Of a stretch of 9,415 bases of DNA, positions 1 through 5,687 are shown one piece after another. The stretch's first letter is position 1. The number at the start of each line of letters is the position of its first letter. The translations under genes were made by a program, and so were the position numbers. The DNA is taken from contig CALMWM010000622.1 in assembly GCA_937873435.1 (NCBI GenBank), positions 1 to 9,415 on the forward strand. Direction: 5' to 3'. The notes under the pieces are model-generated. The model was given only the letters and a program-made list of their open reading frames with translations. It did no database searches and was not told the origin of the DNA. This DNA is from an uncultured Gallionellaceae bacterium. GTDB taxonomy: Bacteria > Pseudomonadota > Gammaproteobacteria > Burkholderiales > Sulfuricellaceae.

Positions 1-133
1 GCATGGGGAGAGGATGGGCCGTGGTTACGAATGTTCAGGAATGCGCGGCGTTGGCTCGGATAGAGGGTTTGTAGCTGCCATGCAGCATCTCGACTGGTTA
101 AATCAACGGCGAGGAGTAATATTTCCGGGAAAA

Positions 134-170
134 ATCACCGAGCAAGGTCTAGTATGAATTTGCCGGTGAT
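134..170 (+). promoter_or_regulatory. Hairpin in the leader of the CDGSH gene
   Basis: ATCACCG (134-140) pairs perfectly with CGGTGAT (164-170), and inside it GCAA (142-145) pairs with TTGC (160-163). This leaves a single bulged A at 141 and a 14-nt loop. The structure ends 5 nt before the Shine-Dalgarno AAGGAG of the following gene. No U-run follows, so it is not an intrinsic terminator. A 5'-UTR structure that influences translation is possible, but that role is inference. No convincing sigma-70 promoter was found in 1-133. Confidence 0.4.
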
Positions 171-187
171 GTTTCAAGGAGCAGGAA

Positions 188-409
188 ATGGCCAGGATCG
201 TGAAGTTTGTCAGAGCCGCGCCGATCGCGGTTTCCGTCGGTCGGGAAACCAAGTATCTATGCGGTTGCGGCTTATCGGCAATACATCCCTATTGCGACGG
301 CTCGCATGAACTGGCGACGCTGGAAGATCCCGGGAAGTTGTATTGGTACGACACGGACGGCAATTGCCACGAGTTGCCGGATAATTTCCACAAGATACGC
401 GGTGAATAA
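188..409 (+). CDS. CDGSH-type iron-sulfur protein
   Basis: A stand-alone 73-residue protein with one CDGSH domain. The motif C-x-C-x2-S-x3-P-x-C-D-G-S-H is intact: Cys25, Cys27, Cys36 and His40 are the expected 3Cys:1His ligands of a [2Fe-2S] cluster, as in the mitoNEET family. The start is supported by AAGGAG at 176-181, six bases before ATG. There is no signal peptide, so it is probably cytoplasmic. Small bacterial CDGSH proteins are thought to act in electron transfer, Fe-S handling or redox sensing, but no specific partner can be read here. It is followed directly by a strong terminator, so it is probably transcribed alone. It converges on the isomerase gene and is not in an operon with it. 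Family call is firm; physiological role is unknown. Confidence 0.9.
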   Translation: MARIVKFVRAAPIAVSVGRETKYLCGCGLSAIHPYCDGSHELATLEDPGKLYWYDTDGNCHELPDNFHKIRGE

Positions 410-446
410 AAGGAGACGGGGGCTGGTAAGCCCCCGTCTCCTTTTT
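408..446. terminator. Bidirectional intrinsic terminator
   Basis: Bases 408-423 are perfectly complementary to 430-445, giving a 16-bp stem with a G5C/GC5 core and the 6-nt loop TGGTAA. The stem base is AAAA/TTTT, so both transcripts have a U-run on the 3' side (TTTTT at 442-446 on plus; TTTTA on minus). It lies between two convergent genes: the CDGSH gene, whose stop codon TAA (407-409) is part of the stem base, and the isomerase gene ending at 462. It should stop transcription from both sides. Confidence 0.92.
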
Positions 447-461
447 ACGCCTCGGCAAGAA

Positions 462-1271
462 TTACTCTACCTTGGCCTTGGCTTTCACATCGACGATCAT
501 CTTGTCGATTTGTTGCTGTTGCAGGCGCTGGCTCAGGTTGTGCTTGACCAGTTCGAATGCCGGTGGCTTGGTCTCGCGCACGTCTTCAAGCTGAATCACA
601 TGCCAGCCAAATTGGGTTTGCAGCGGTTCGGTGGTGAATTTGCCTTTTTGCAGCTTGACCAGCGCATCGCTGAACGGTTTCACGAAGGTTGCCGGAGAGT
701 TCCAGCCTAAATCGCCGCCGTTTGCCTTGGAGCCCGGATCTTTCGACTTCTCGGCGAGTTTTTCGAATTTCTCGCCCTTCTTCAACCTGGCGATAATGTC
801 TTTGGCTTCTTCCTGCTTTTCTACCAGGATGTGGCGTGCCTTGTATTCCTTGTCACCCATCTGCACTTTGATCTTGTCGTACTCGGCCTTCAGTGCGTCG
901 TCGCTGACCGGGTGCGATTTCAGGTAATCCTGGATATAGGCACGTACCAGTACATTTTGTTTGGCAAGATCCATTTGCAGGGCGATGTCGCTATTCTTGT
1001 CCAGACCTTTTTTGGCGGCTTCCTGGGAAATGATTTCCTGAACAATCAGGTTTTCGCGCAGGCTTTTTTGCAGTTCCGGGGTATCCGGTTGTCCCTGGGC
1101 GGTGCTTTGCTTGACCAGAAAGTCGAAACGCGCCTGCGGAATAGCAACGCCATTGACGGTGGCGATTTTTCCATTCGAAGCGGGCGCTGCTTTCGGTTCT
1201 TGGGCATTGCAGGCGCTGATGGCGAGGCTGCCTAGCCCAAGCAGGATATAGCGAAGTTTCATGGGGTGCAT
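462..1271 (-). CDS. Periplasmic parvulin-type peptidyl-prolyl isomerase, probable lipoprotein
   Basis: 269 residues. Residues 4-20 form a signal peptide (MKLRYILLGLG...) ending in the lipobox Ile18-Ser19-Ala20-Cys21, so the mature protein is probably a lipoprotein. Residues ~36-135 are a helical SurA/PpiC-type chaperone region. Residues ~143-234 are a parvulin (PPIC) domain with the typical ARHILV (His147), GGDLGW (185-190), VKPF (Phe200) and FGWHVIQL (221-228) motifs. The helical C-terminal tail is rich in Gln and Lys. The family assists folding of exported and outer-membrane proteins by proline cis-trans isomerisation; Bordetella Par27 is a comparable betaproteobacterial protein. ATG at 1271 is preferred because GAGGG lies 7 nt upstream; the ATG three codons later would be 16 nt away. 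It lies downstream of yciI with a 124-bp gap and may have its own promoter. Confidence 0.92.
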   Translation of the reverse strand: MHPMKLRYILLGLGSLAISACNAQEPKAAPASNGKIATVNGVAIPQARFDFLVKQSTAQGQPDTPELQKSLRENLIVQEIISQEAAKKGLDKNSDIALQMDLAKQNVLVRAYIQDYLKSHPVSDDALKAEYDKIKVQMGDKEYKARHILVEKQEEAKDIIARLKKGEKFEKLAEKSKDPGSKANGGDLGWNSPATFVKPFSDALVKLQKGKFTTEPLQTQFGWHVIQLEDVRETKPPAFELVKHNLSQRLQQQQIDKMIVDVKAKAKVE

Positions 1272-1353
1272 TGTTTTTCCCTCAATTAAGGTTGTGGTTG
1301 AAAATTTTTCCGGCTAGCGAGCGACCACGCCCATAGCACGAATAGCTTTGTCC

Positions 1354-1359
1354 ATTATA
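1354..1359 (-). promoter_or_regulatory. Possible -10 box upstream of the isomerase gene
   Basis: The minus strand reads TATAAT, a perfect sigma-70 -10 hexamer, about 82 nt before the isomerase start. No good -35 box lies 16-18 nt upstream (the region reads GGTTTT); TTGACG is present but only one base away, which is too close. This could be a promoter for the isomerase gene separate from yciB-yciI. The call is weak because only one hexamer matches. Confidence 0.3.
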
Positions 1360-1395
1360 TCGTCAAGTGGTTCATAAAAACCTCGCAGGAGATTT

Positions 1396-1698
1396 TCATG
1401 CGGGTAGCACTTTCTTGAACGGCTTGACCGTGACGTTGGCGTAAACCCCGGCGCTCGAATAAGGGTCGTGTTCGGCCCACTCACGGGCATCGACCAATGA
1501 AGCGAATTCGGCCACGATCATGCTGCCGCTGAAGCCCGCCGGACCGGGGTCGGGGCTGTCGATGGCGGGCAACGGGCCGGCCAGCACCAGACGACCTTCT
1601 TTTTGTAATGCTTGCAGGCGTTCCAAATGGGCGGGGCGTGCGGTCAGACGTTTTTCCAGCGATCCCGGCGCATCTTCAGCGTAGATCATATACAGCAT
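1396..1698 (-). CDS. yciI: YciI family protein
   Basis: A 100-residue cytoplasmic protein with the dimeric alpha/beta (ferredoxin-like) YCII fold. Family features visible are the N-terminal MLYMIYAED strand, ARPAHLERLQAL with the conserved His24, GRLVLAGPL (35-43), and WAEHDPY (74-80), followed by AGVY and the final strand VTVKPFK. The conserved His and Asp residues suggest an active site, but no reaction is established for this branch. The start ATG overlaps the yciB stop as TGATG, and AGGA lies six bases upstream within yciB, so the two are translationally coupled. Its association with yciB is also seen in other proteobacteria. Function should be considered unknown. Confidence 0.88.
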   Translation of the reverse strand: MLYMIYAEDAPGSLEKRLTARPAHLERLQALQKEGRLVLAGPLPAIDSPDPGPAGFSGSMIVAEFASLVDAREWAEHDPYSSAGVYANVTVKPFKKVLPA

Positions 1699-2234
1699 CA
1701 GCTTTCCTTTTCGTCGATGTATTTGCTCAACATCGCGCCTTGCAAAACAACGAACAGCAGCATCATGCCGAGGATGCCGAACAGCTTGAAGTTGACCCAG
1801 GTGTCTTCTGAATAGGTGTAGGCAACGTAGAGATTGACCCCGCCCATCACGGTAAAGAAGGCTGCCCAGCTTAAATTGAGTTTTTTCCAGACGATTTCCG
1901 GAAGGGTCACCTGTTTTTGCATCATCGCCTTGATCGGATTTTTGCCGACCAGCAGATCACCTACCAACAAGACTGTTGCAAACAGCCAGTAGAGGACGGT
2001 CGGTTTCCACTTGATGAAGGTGGGATTCTTGAAAAACAGCGTTGCGCCGCCGAACACCACGATCAGGCCGAGACTGACCCACAGCATGGTATCCACCTTG
2101 CGATGGCGATGCCAGACCCAGGCGATTTGGGCAAAGGTCGCGCCGATGGCGACAGCGGTTGCGGTGAATATCCCAAAAAACTTGTAGGCGATGAAAAACA
2201 GGATGATGGGAAATAGATCGAAAAGGAACTTCAT
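1698..2234 (-). CDS. yciB: YciB/IspZ, inner membrane septation protein A
   Basis: 178 residues and very hydrophobic, with five or six membrane segments (about 3-20, 22-40, 48-68, 76-96, 121-141 and 150-170). Hallmarks of the family are the start MKFLFDLFPIILFF, the loop motif NPTFIKWKPTVLYWLF (70-85), and the later W..LN..W..FF...G..N pattern (116-134). In E. coli YciB is an inner membrane protein linked to cell elongation, division and envelope integrity; the homologue in Shigella was named for an intracellular septation defect. The length is normal. No clear Shine-Dalgarno precedes the ATG, but the conserved N-terminus fixes the start. First gene of a minus-strand unit with yciI, transcribed away from the PHP-domain gene. 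Confidence 0.93.
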   Translation of the reverse strand: MKFLFDLFPIILFFIAYKFFGIFTATAVAIGATFAQIAWVWHRHRKVDTMLWVSLGLIVVFGGATLFFKNPTFIKWKPTVLYWLFATVLLVGDLLVGKNPIKAMMQKQVTLPEIVWKKLNLSWAAFFTVMGGVNLYVAYTYSEDTWVNFKLFGILGMMLLFVVLQGAMLSKYIDEKES

Positions 2235-2244
2235 CGTGGCCGCG

Positions 2245-2273
2245 TTTCAATAAAGACGTTATTTTGCTATGAT
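2245..2273 (+). promoter_or_regulatory. Extended -10 promoter for the rnm-yciO-M50-trpS operon
   Basis: TATGAT at 2268-2273 is preceded by TG at 2265-2266, giving an extended -10 element. A weak -35 (TTTCAA, 2245-2250, three of six bases) is exactly 17 nt away. Transcription would start near 2280, leaving a leader of about 24 nt. An inverted repeat AATAA-N5-TTATT (2249-2263) lies in the spacer and could be an operator, though it is short and AT-rich. The face-to-face minus-strand candidate for yciB is TTGTTA (2290-2285), an 18-nt spacer and CAAAAT (2266-2261), with four of six matches in each hexamer. Confidence 0.5.
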
Positions 2274-2303
2274 TCGGGCTGTTTTAACAAGCATTCCTAT
2301 TAA

Positions 2304-3155
2304 ATGTCCAGCGTTGACTTGCATAGTCACTCCACCACCTCAGACGGTCTATTAACTCCCACCGAGCTTGTCAGGCTTGCTGCTGTTCAGGGCATACGCA
2401 TGCTGGCGCTGACCGACCACGACGATGTGGACGGTCTAGAAGAGGCGCGCACTGCGGCTGTGACGGTCGGCATCTGCCTGATCAACGGCACCGAAATTTC
2501 CACCACATGGCATAAGCGCGGCGTGCATATCGTCGGGTTGCATTTCGATCCGGACTGTCCGGAACTGTTGAACGGGCTGGAAGCGATTCGTAGCGGTCGC
2601 ATCGAGCGTGCCCGCAGGATGGCGGACGATCTGGCAAAGATCGGCATTACAGGCAGTCTGGAAGGCGCGTACCGCCATGCCGGTAACGAACGGATCATCG
2701 GACGCGCACATTTCGCGCGTTTCCTGGTGGAACAAGGCCATGCCAAAGATGTGAAATCGGTTTTTAAAAGGTTTCTGGTCAAAGGCAAGCCGGGCTACGT
2801 GTCGCACCAATGGGCGGCAATGAGCGATGCGATAGACTGGATCAGGGCTGGCGGCGGGGTTGCCGTGCTGGCGCATCCGGGGCGCTACGATCTGGGCAAA
2901 ACCAATATGCGCGAACTGTTCACCGATTTCAAGGATGCCGGCGGTGCGGCGGTCGAGGTGGTATCCGGCAGCCACACTCGCGAGCAATACCAGGAATTCG
3001 CTGCCTATGCCCGCGAATTCGATCTGCTATCGTCGTGCGGCTCGGATTATCACGGCCCCGGCGAGAATTATCTCGAACTGGGGCGACTGCCCGAACTGCC
3101 GCTGGGGTGTCACCCGGTTTGGGCGGATTGGGAAGAAGCCAAGGTGTTAAATTAG
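2304..3155 (+). CDS. rnm: PHP-domain phosphoesterase, RNase AM / YciV-like
   Basis: 283 residues, a complete PHP domain. Metal-site residues are all present: DLHSH (His7, His9), Asp14, TDHD (Asp38-His39-Asp40), GTE (Glu64), VHIVGLH (His75, His80), the GRAHFAR region (His136), AHPGRYD (His191) and GSDYHG (Asp248, His250). The closest characterised family I recognise is E. coli YciV/TrpH, renamed RNase AM. It is a 5'-3' exonuclease that trims rRNA 5' ends and can also dephosphorylate 3',5'-bisphosphonucleotides such as pAp, an activity also described for the Chromobacterium homologue. The ATG is placed by MSSVDLHSH, since the motif starts at residue 5; no clear Shine-Dalgarno is seen. It is first in an operon, with one base separating it from yciO, as in E. 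coli where rnm and yciO are also adjacent. The exact substrate here is inferred. Confidence 0.85.
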   Translation: MSSVDLHSHSTTSDGLLTPTELVRLAAVQGIRMLALTDHDDVDGLEEARTAAVTVGICLINGTEISTTWHKRGVHIVGLHFDPDCPELLNGLEAIRSGRIERARRMADDLAKIGITGSLEGAYRHAGNERIIGRAHFARFLVEQGHAKDVKSVFKRFLVKGKPGYVSHQWAAMSDAIDWIRAGGGVAVLAHPGRYDLGKTNMRELFTDFKDAGGAAVEVVSGSHTREQYQEFAAYAREFDLLSSCGSDYHGPGENYLELGRLPELPLGCHPVWADWEEAKVLN

Positions 3156-3156
3156 C

Positions 3157-3783
3157 ATGGCACAATTTTTCGTTGTCCACCCGGAAAACCCCCAGCCGCG
3201 CCTGATTCGGCAGATCGTCGAAGTGCTGCGCAGCGGCGGGGTGATCGTCTATCCGACCGATTCCAGCTATGCGCTCGGTTGCCTGCCCGGCGACAAGGCA
3301 GCGGAAGAACGTATCAGGGCGATTCGCCGCCTCGACGACCAGCACTTCCTGACGCTGGTGTGCCGCGATCTGGCGGAGATCGCGCACTATGCCAAAGTGG
3401 ATAACAGCCAGTTTCGTTTGCTCAAGGCGACGACGCCAGGCTGTTATACCTTCATTCTGGAAGCGACGCGGGAAGTGCCGAAGCGGCTGCAACACCCCAA
3501 GCGTCGTTCCATCGGCTTGCGTGTGCCGGATCATCCGGTAACGCAGGCTTTGCTGGCGGAACTCGGCGAACCGATACTGAGTACTACCATGCTGTTGCCA
3601 GGTGAAGAGGTGCCGCTGAGCGATCCCTACGAAATCCGCGATTTGCTCGAACGCCAGGTCGATCTGGTGGTGGATGGTGGCTATTGCGACGTGGTGACGA
3701 CCAGCGTGATCGATATGACCGGTGATGCCCCTTTGTTGGTGAGACAAGGTAAAGGCGACATTCAGCCTTTCGGATTGGAATAA
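3157..3783 (+). CDS. yciO: YciO, YrdC/Sua5-fold protein
   Basis: 208 residues covering a single YrdC domain with no Sua5 C-terminal domain. Recognisable blocks are the start MAQFFVVHPENPQPRLI, GGVIVYPTDSSYALGC (27-42), the RIRAIRRLDD segment (52-61), PGCYTFIL (94-101), KRRSIGLRVPDHP (114-126) and the end VRQGKGDIQPFG. They match E. coli YciO much better than TsaC. TsaC/Sua5 make threonylcarbamoyl-AMP for t6A37 of tRNA. YciO shares the fold and probably binds ATP and/or RNA, but is generally considered not to replace TsaC, so a 't6A synthase' label would be an over-call. The TsaC SxAN-type motif is replaced here by LSTTM (residues ~140-144). AAGGTG lies 10 nt upstream of ATG. It is one base after the rnm-like stop and abuts the M50 gene. 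Confidence 0.9.
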   Translation: MAQFFVVHPENPQPRLIRQIVEVLRSGGVIVYPTDSSYALGCLPGDKAAEERIRAIRRLDDQHFLTLVCRDLAEIAHYAKVDNSQFRLLKATTPGCYTFILEATREVPKRLQHPKRRSIGLRVPDHPVTQALLAELGEPILSTTMLLPGEEVPLSDPYEIRDLLERQVDLVVDGGYCDVVTTSVIDMTGDAPLLVRQGKGDIQPFGLE

Positions 3784-4431
3784 ATGATCGAACTGACTTT
3801 AGTGCAAAAGATTGCCGTGTACGCATTGCCGGTGGTATTCGCCATCACGCTGCACGAGGCGGCGCACGGTTATGCGGCGCGCCACTTCGGCGACAGTACC
3901 GCTTATATGCTGGGACGCATCAGCCTCAACCCGTTGCGCCATATCGACCCGGTCGGCACGGTGTTGGTGCCGTTGTTGTCCTTGCTGCTGGGCGGCATCC
4001 TGTTCGGCTGGGCCAAGCCGGTGCCGGTGAATTTCGGCAATTTGCGCCAACCGAAAAAAGACATGCTGTGGGTTGCTGCTGCTGGGCCTGCTTCCAACCT
4101 GGCAATGGCATTCGGCTGGGCGCTGGTGATGAAAATGGCGATGCTGATGCCGGAAAGCAGTCTTTCCCTGCCGATGGCGCTGATGGGCAAGGCCGGCGTG
4201 TCGATCAACGCGGTGCTGCTGGTGCTCAATCTGCTGCCGCTGCCGCCGCTCGACGGCGGGCGCATCATGGTCAGCCTGTTGCCGCATAACCTGGCCTGGC
4301 GTTTCGCCAGTCTGGAACGCTACGGTTTTTTCATCCTGATCGCGCTGCTGTTTCTCGGTGCACTGGATTCCATTTTATGGCCGCTGATCAATCTCACGGT
4401 CGGCGCAATTTTCATGTTGTTCGGGATTTAA
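3784..4431 (+). CDS. M50 (site-2 protease family) membrane metalloprotease
   Basis: 215 residues and strongly hydrophobic, with about five or six membrane segments. The zinc site is intact: HEAAH (His24, Glu25, His28) in the first membrane helix, and the distal motif N-L-L-P-L-P-P-L-D-G-G-R with Asp157 as third ligand. AAAGP (98-102) is also typical. There is no PDZ domain, unlike RseP, so this is the short S2P subgroup that cleaves substrates within the membrane. The substrate is unknown; no anti-sigma factor gene is in the window. The ATG directly follows the yciO stop (TAAATG), suggesting coupled translation, and trpS starts four bases after its stop. A short M50 gene just upstream of trpS is a common arrangement in betaproteobacteria, as far as I recall. 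Confidence 0.92.
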   Translation: MIELTLVQKIAVYALPVVFAITLHEAAHGYAARHFGDSTAYMLGRISLNPLRHIDPVGTVLVPLLSLLLGGILFGWAKPVPVNFGNLRQPKKDMLWVAAAGPASNLAMAFGWALVMKMAMLMPESSLSLPMALMGKAGVSINAVLLVLNLLPLPPLDGGRIMVSLLPHNLAWRFASLERYGFFILIALLFLGALDSILWPLINLTVGAIFMLFGI

Positions 4432-4435
4432 TTCT

Positions 4436-5638
4436 ATGTTTGCGGAAAAAGTTCTCTCCGGTATGCGCCCCACTGGCAGCCTCCACCTCGGTCATTACCA
4501 TGGCGTGCTGAAAAACTGGGTGAATTTGCAGAACGAATACGAATGCCTGTTTTTTGTTGCCGACTGGCACGCGCTCACCACCCACTATGATACCCCGCAA
4601 GTGATCGAGCAGAGCGTCTGGGAAATGGTGATAGATTGGCTGGCGGCTGGCGTCGACCCGGCGCAGGCCACGCTGTTCATCCAGTCGCGCGTGCCAGAGC
4701 ACGCCGAATTGCATCTGCTGCTGTCGATGATTACGCCGTTGGGGTGGCTGGAACGGGTGCCGACCTACAAGGATCAGCAGGAAAAGCTCAGCGAGAAAGA
4801 CCTGTCCACCTACGGTTTCCTCGGCTATCCGTTGTTGCAGGCAGCGGACATCCTGATCTATCGCGCCAACCAAGTGCCGGTGGGCGAGGATCAGGTGCCG
4901 CATATCGAATTCACCCGCGAACTGGCGCGGCGTTTCAACCACCTTTATGGACGCGAGCCGGGTTTCGAGGAAAAGGCGCAAAATGCGGTGAAGAAAATGG
5001 GCGGCAAGAAAGCCAAACTGTACGGCGAATTGCGTACCCGTTTTCAGCAGGAAGGCGACGACGAGGCGCTGGAAGCCGCCAAGGCACTTCTCAACGACAC
5101 CCAAAATCTTAGCCTGGGCGACCGTGAGCGTTTGTTCGGTTATCTGGAAGGCGGCGGCAAAATGATCCTGGCCGAGCCTCACGCGCTGCTCACCGTAGCT
5201 TCGCGTATGCCCGGCCTGGACGGACAGAAAATGTCCAAGTCCTACAACAACACCCTGACGCTACGCGAAGACCAGGACAGCCTGGTGAGAAAAATCCGCA
5301 CCATGCCCACCGATCCGGCACGGGTGCGGCGTACCGATCCCGGCACGCCTGAGAAGTGCCCGGTGTGGCAGTTCCATATGGTCTATTCCGACGACGGGCG
5401 CCGTCAGTGGGTGCAGGATGGCTGTATCAGCGCCGGCATCGGCTGTCTGGAGTGCAAGCAGCCGGTAATCGATGCGGTGCTCGAAGAACAGAAGCCAATG
5501 CGCGAAAGGGCGCAAATCTACTTGGACGATCCGACACTGGTGCGCAATATCATCGCCGACGGTTGCGAAAAGGCGCGTGAACTAGCGTGCGAAACCATGC
5601 GCGATGTGCGTGAGGCGATGGGCTTGAATTATTCCTGA
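4436..5638 (+). CDS. trpS: Tryptophanyl-tRNA synthetase with putative Fe-S cysteine motif
   Basis: 400 residues; ligates tryptophan to tRNA-Trp in the cytoplasm. It is class I: GMRPTGSLHLGHYHG (9-23) holds the HIGH-type motif (HLGH, 17-20), and GQKMSKSYNN (263-272) holds KMSKS. The central Rossmann region with VPTYKDQ, GFLGYPLLQAADILIY and VGEDQ is intact. It is about 65 residues longer than E. coli TrpS, mostly because of a charged insert at roughly 178-250 that precedes the KMSKS loop; long forms of this type are usual in betaproteobacteria. In the C-terminal helical domain Cys308, Cys330, Cys337 and Cys340 form C-x21-C-x6-C-x2-C, close to the C-x22-C-x6-C-x2-C that binds [4Fe-4S] in Thermotoga maritima TrpRS. 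The start is four bases after the M50 stop; the Shine-Dalgarno is weak. Confidence 0.97.
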   Translation: MFAEKVLSGMRPTGSLHLGHYHGVLKNWVNLQNEYECLFFVADWHALTTHYDTPQVIEQSVWEMVIDWLAAGVDPAQATLFIQSRVPEHAELHLLLSMITPLGWLERVPTYKDQQEKLSEKDLSTYGFLGYPLLQAADILIYRANQVPVGEDQVPHIEFTRELARRFNHLYGREPGFEEKAQNAVKKMGGKKAKLYGELRTRFQQEGDDEALEAAKALLNDTQNLSLGDRERLFGYLEGGGKMILAEPHALLTVASRMPGLDGQKMSKSYNNTLTLREDQDSLVRKIRTMPTDPARVRRTDPGTPEKCPVWQFHMVYSDDGRRQWVQDGCISAGIGCLECKQPVIDAVLEEQKPMRERAQIYLDDPTLVRNIIADGCEKARELACETMRDVREAMGLNYS

Positions 5639-5650
5639 GGAACGCAATCT
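5623..5650 (+). promoter_or_regulatory. Candidate sigma-32 (heat-shock) promoter of lon
   Basis: CTTGAA (5623-5628) is an exact match to the sigma-32 -35 element. After exactly 14 nt comes CGCAATCT (5643-5650), which matches five of the seven defined bases of the -10 element CCCCATNT. The -35 lies in the last codons of trpS. Transcription would start near 5657, giving a leader of about 30 nt before the lon start. Lon is a classic heat-shock gene, which supports the call. I see no good sigma-70 promoter in the 49-nt gap. Confidence 0.5.
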
Positions 5651-5687
5651 AGCTATTACTTGTTCAATTTTCTGTTCGGGGTAAATC

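Noticed and set aside
74..86. Small inverted repeat GCTGC-CAT-GCAGC
   Set aside because: Five base pairs with a three-base loop is likely by chance and is not placed near a gene start.
2..157. Open frame of 51 codons running in from the left edge to TGA at 155-157
   Set aside because: Its composition and peptide resemble no family I know, it has no visible start, and the leader hairpin lies inside it. It could be the tail of an upstream gene, but I cannot support that.
1360..1399. Possible terminator after yciI (CTCCTGCGAGG followed by five T on the minus strand)
   Set aside because: The stem has only three base pairs, so it is too weak for an intrinsic terminator.
2929..3747. 272-codon open frame on the minus strand opposite the PHP gene and yciO
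   Set aside because: Spans two real genes in antisense, with low-complexity Arg/His-rich sequence; a shadow frame.
3157..3783. Annotation of this gene as tsaC/sua5 threonylcarbamoyl-AMP synthase
   Set aside because: The sequence follows YciO over its entire length and lacks the TsaC SxAN-type motif, so only the YrdC fold can be claimed.
4412..5182. 256-codon open frame on the minus strand opposite trpS
   Set aside because: Antisense shadow of trpS; no family features and no separate Shine-Dalgarno.
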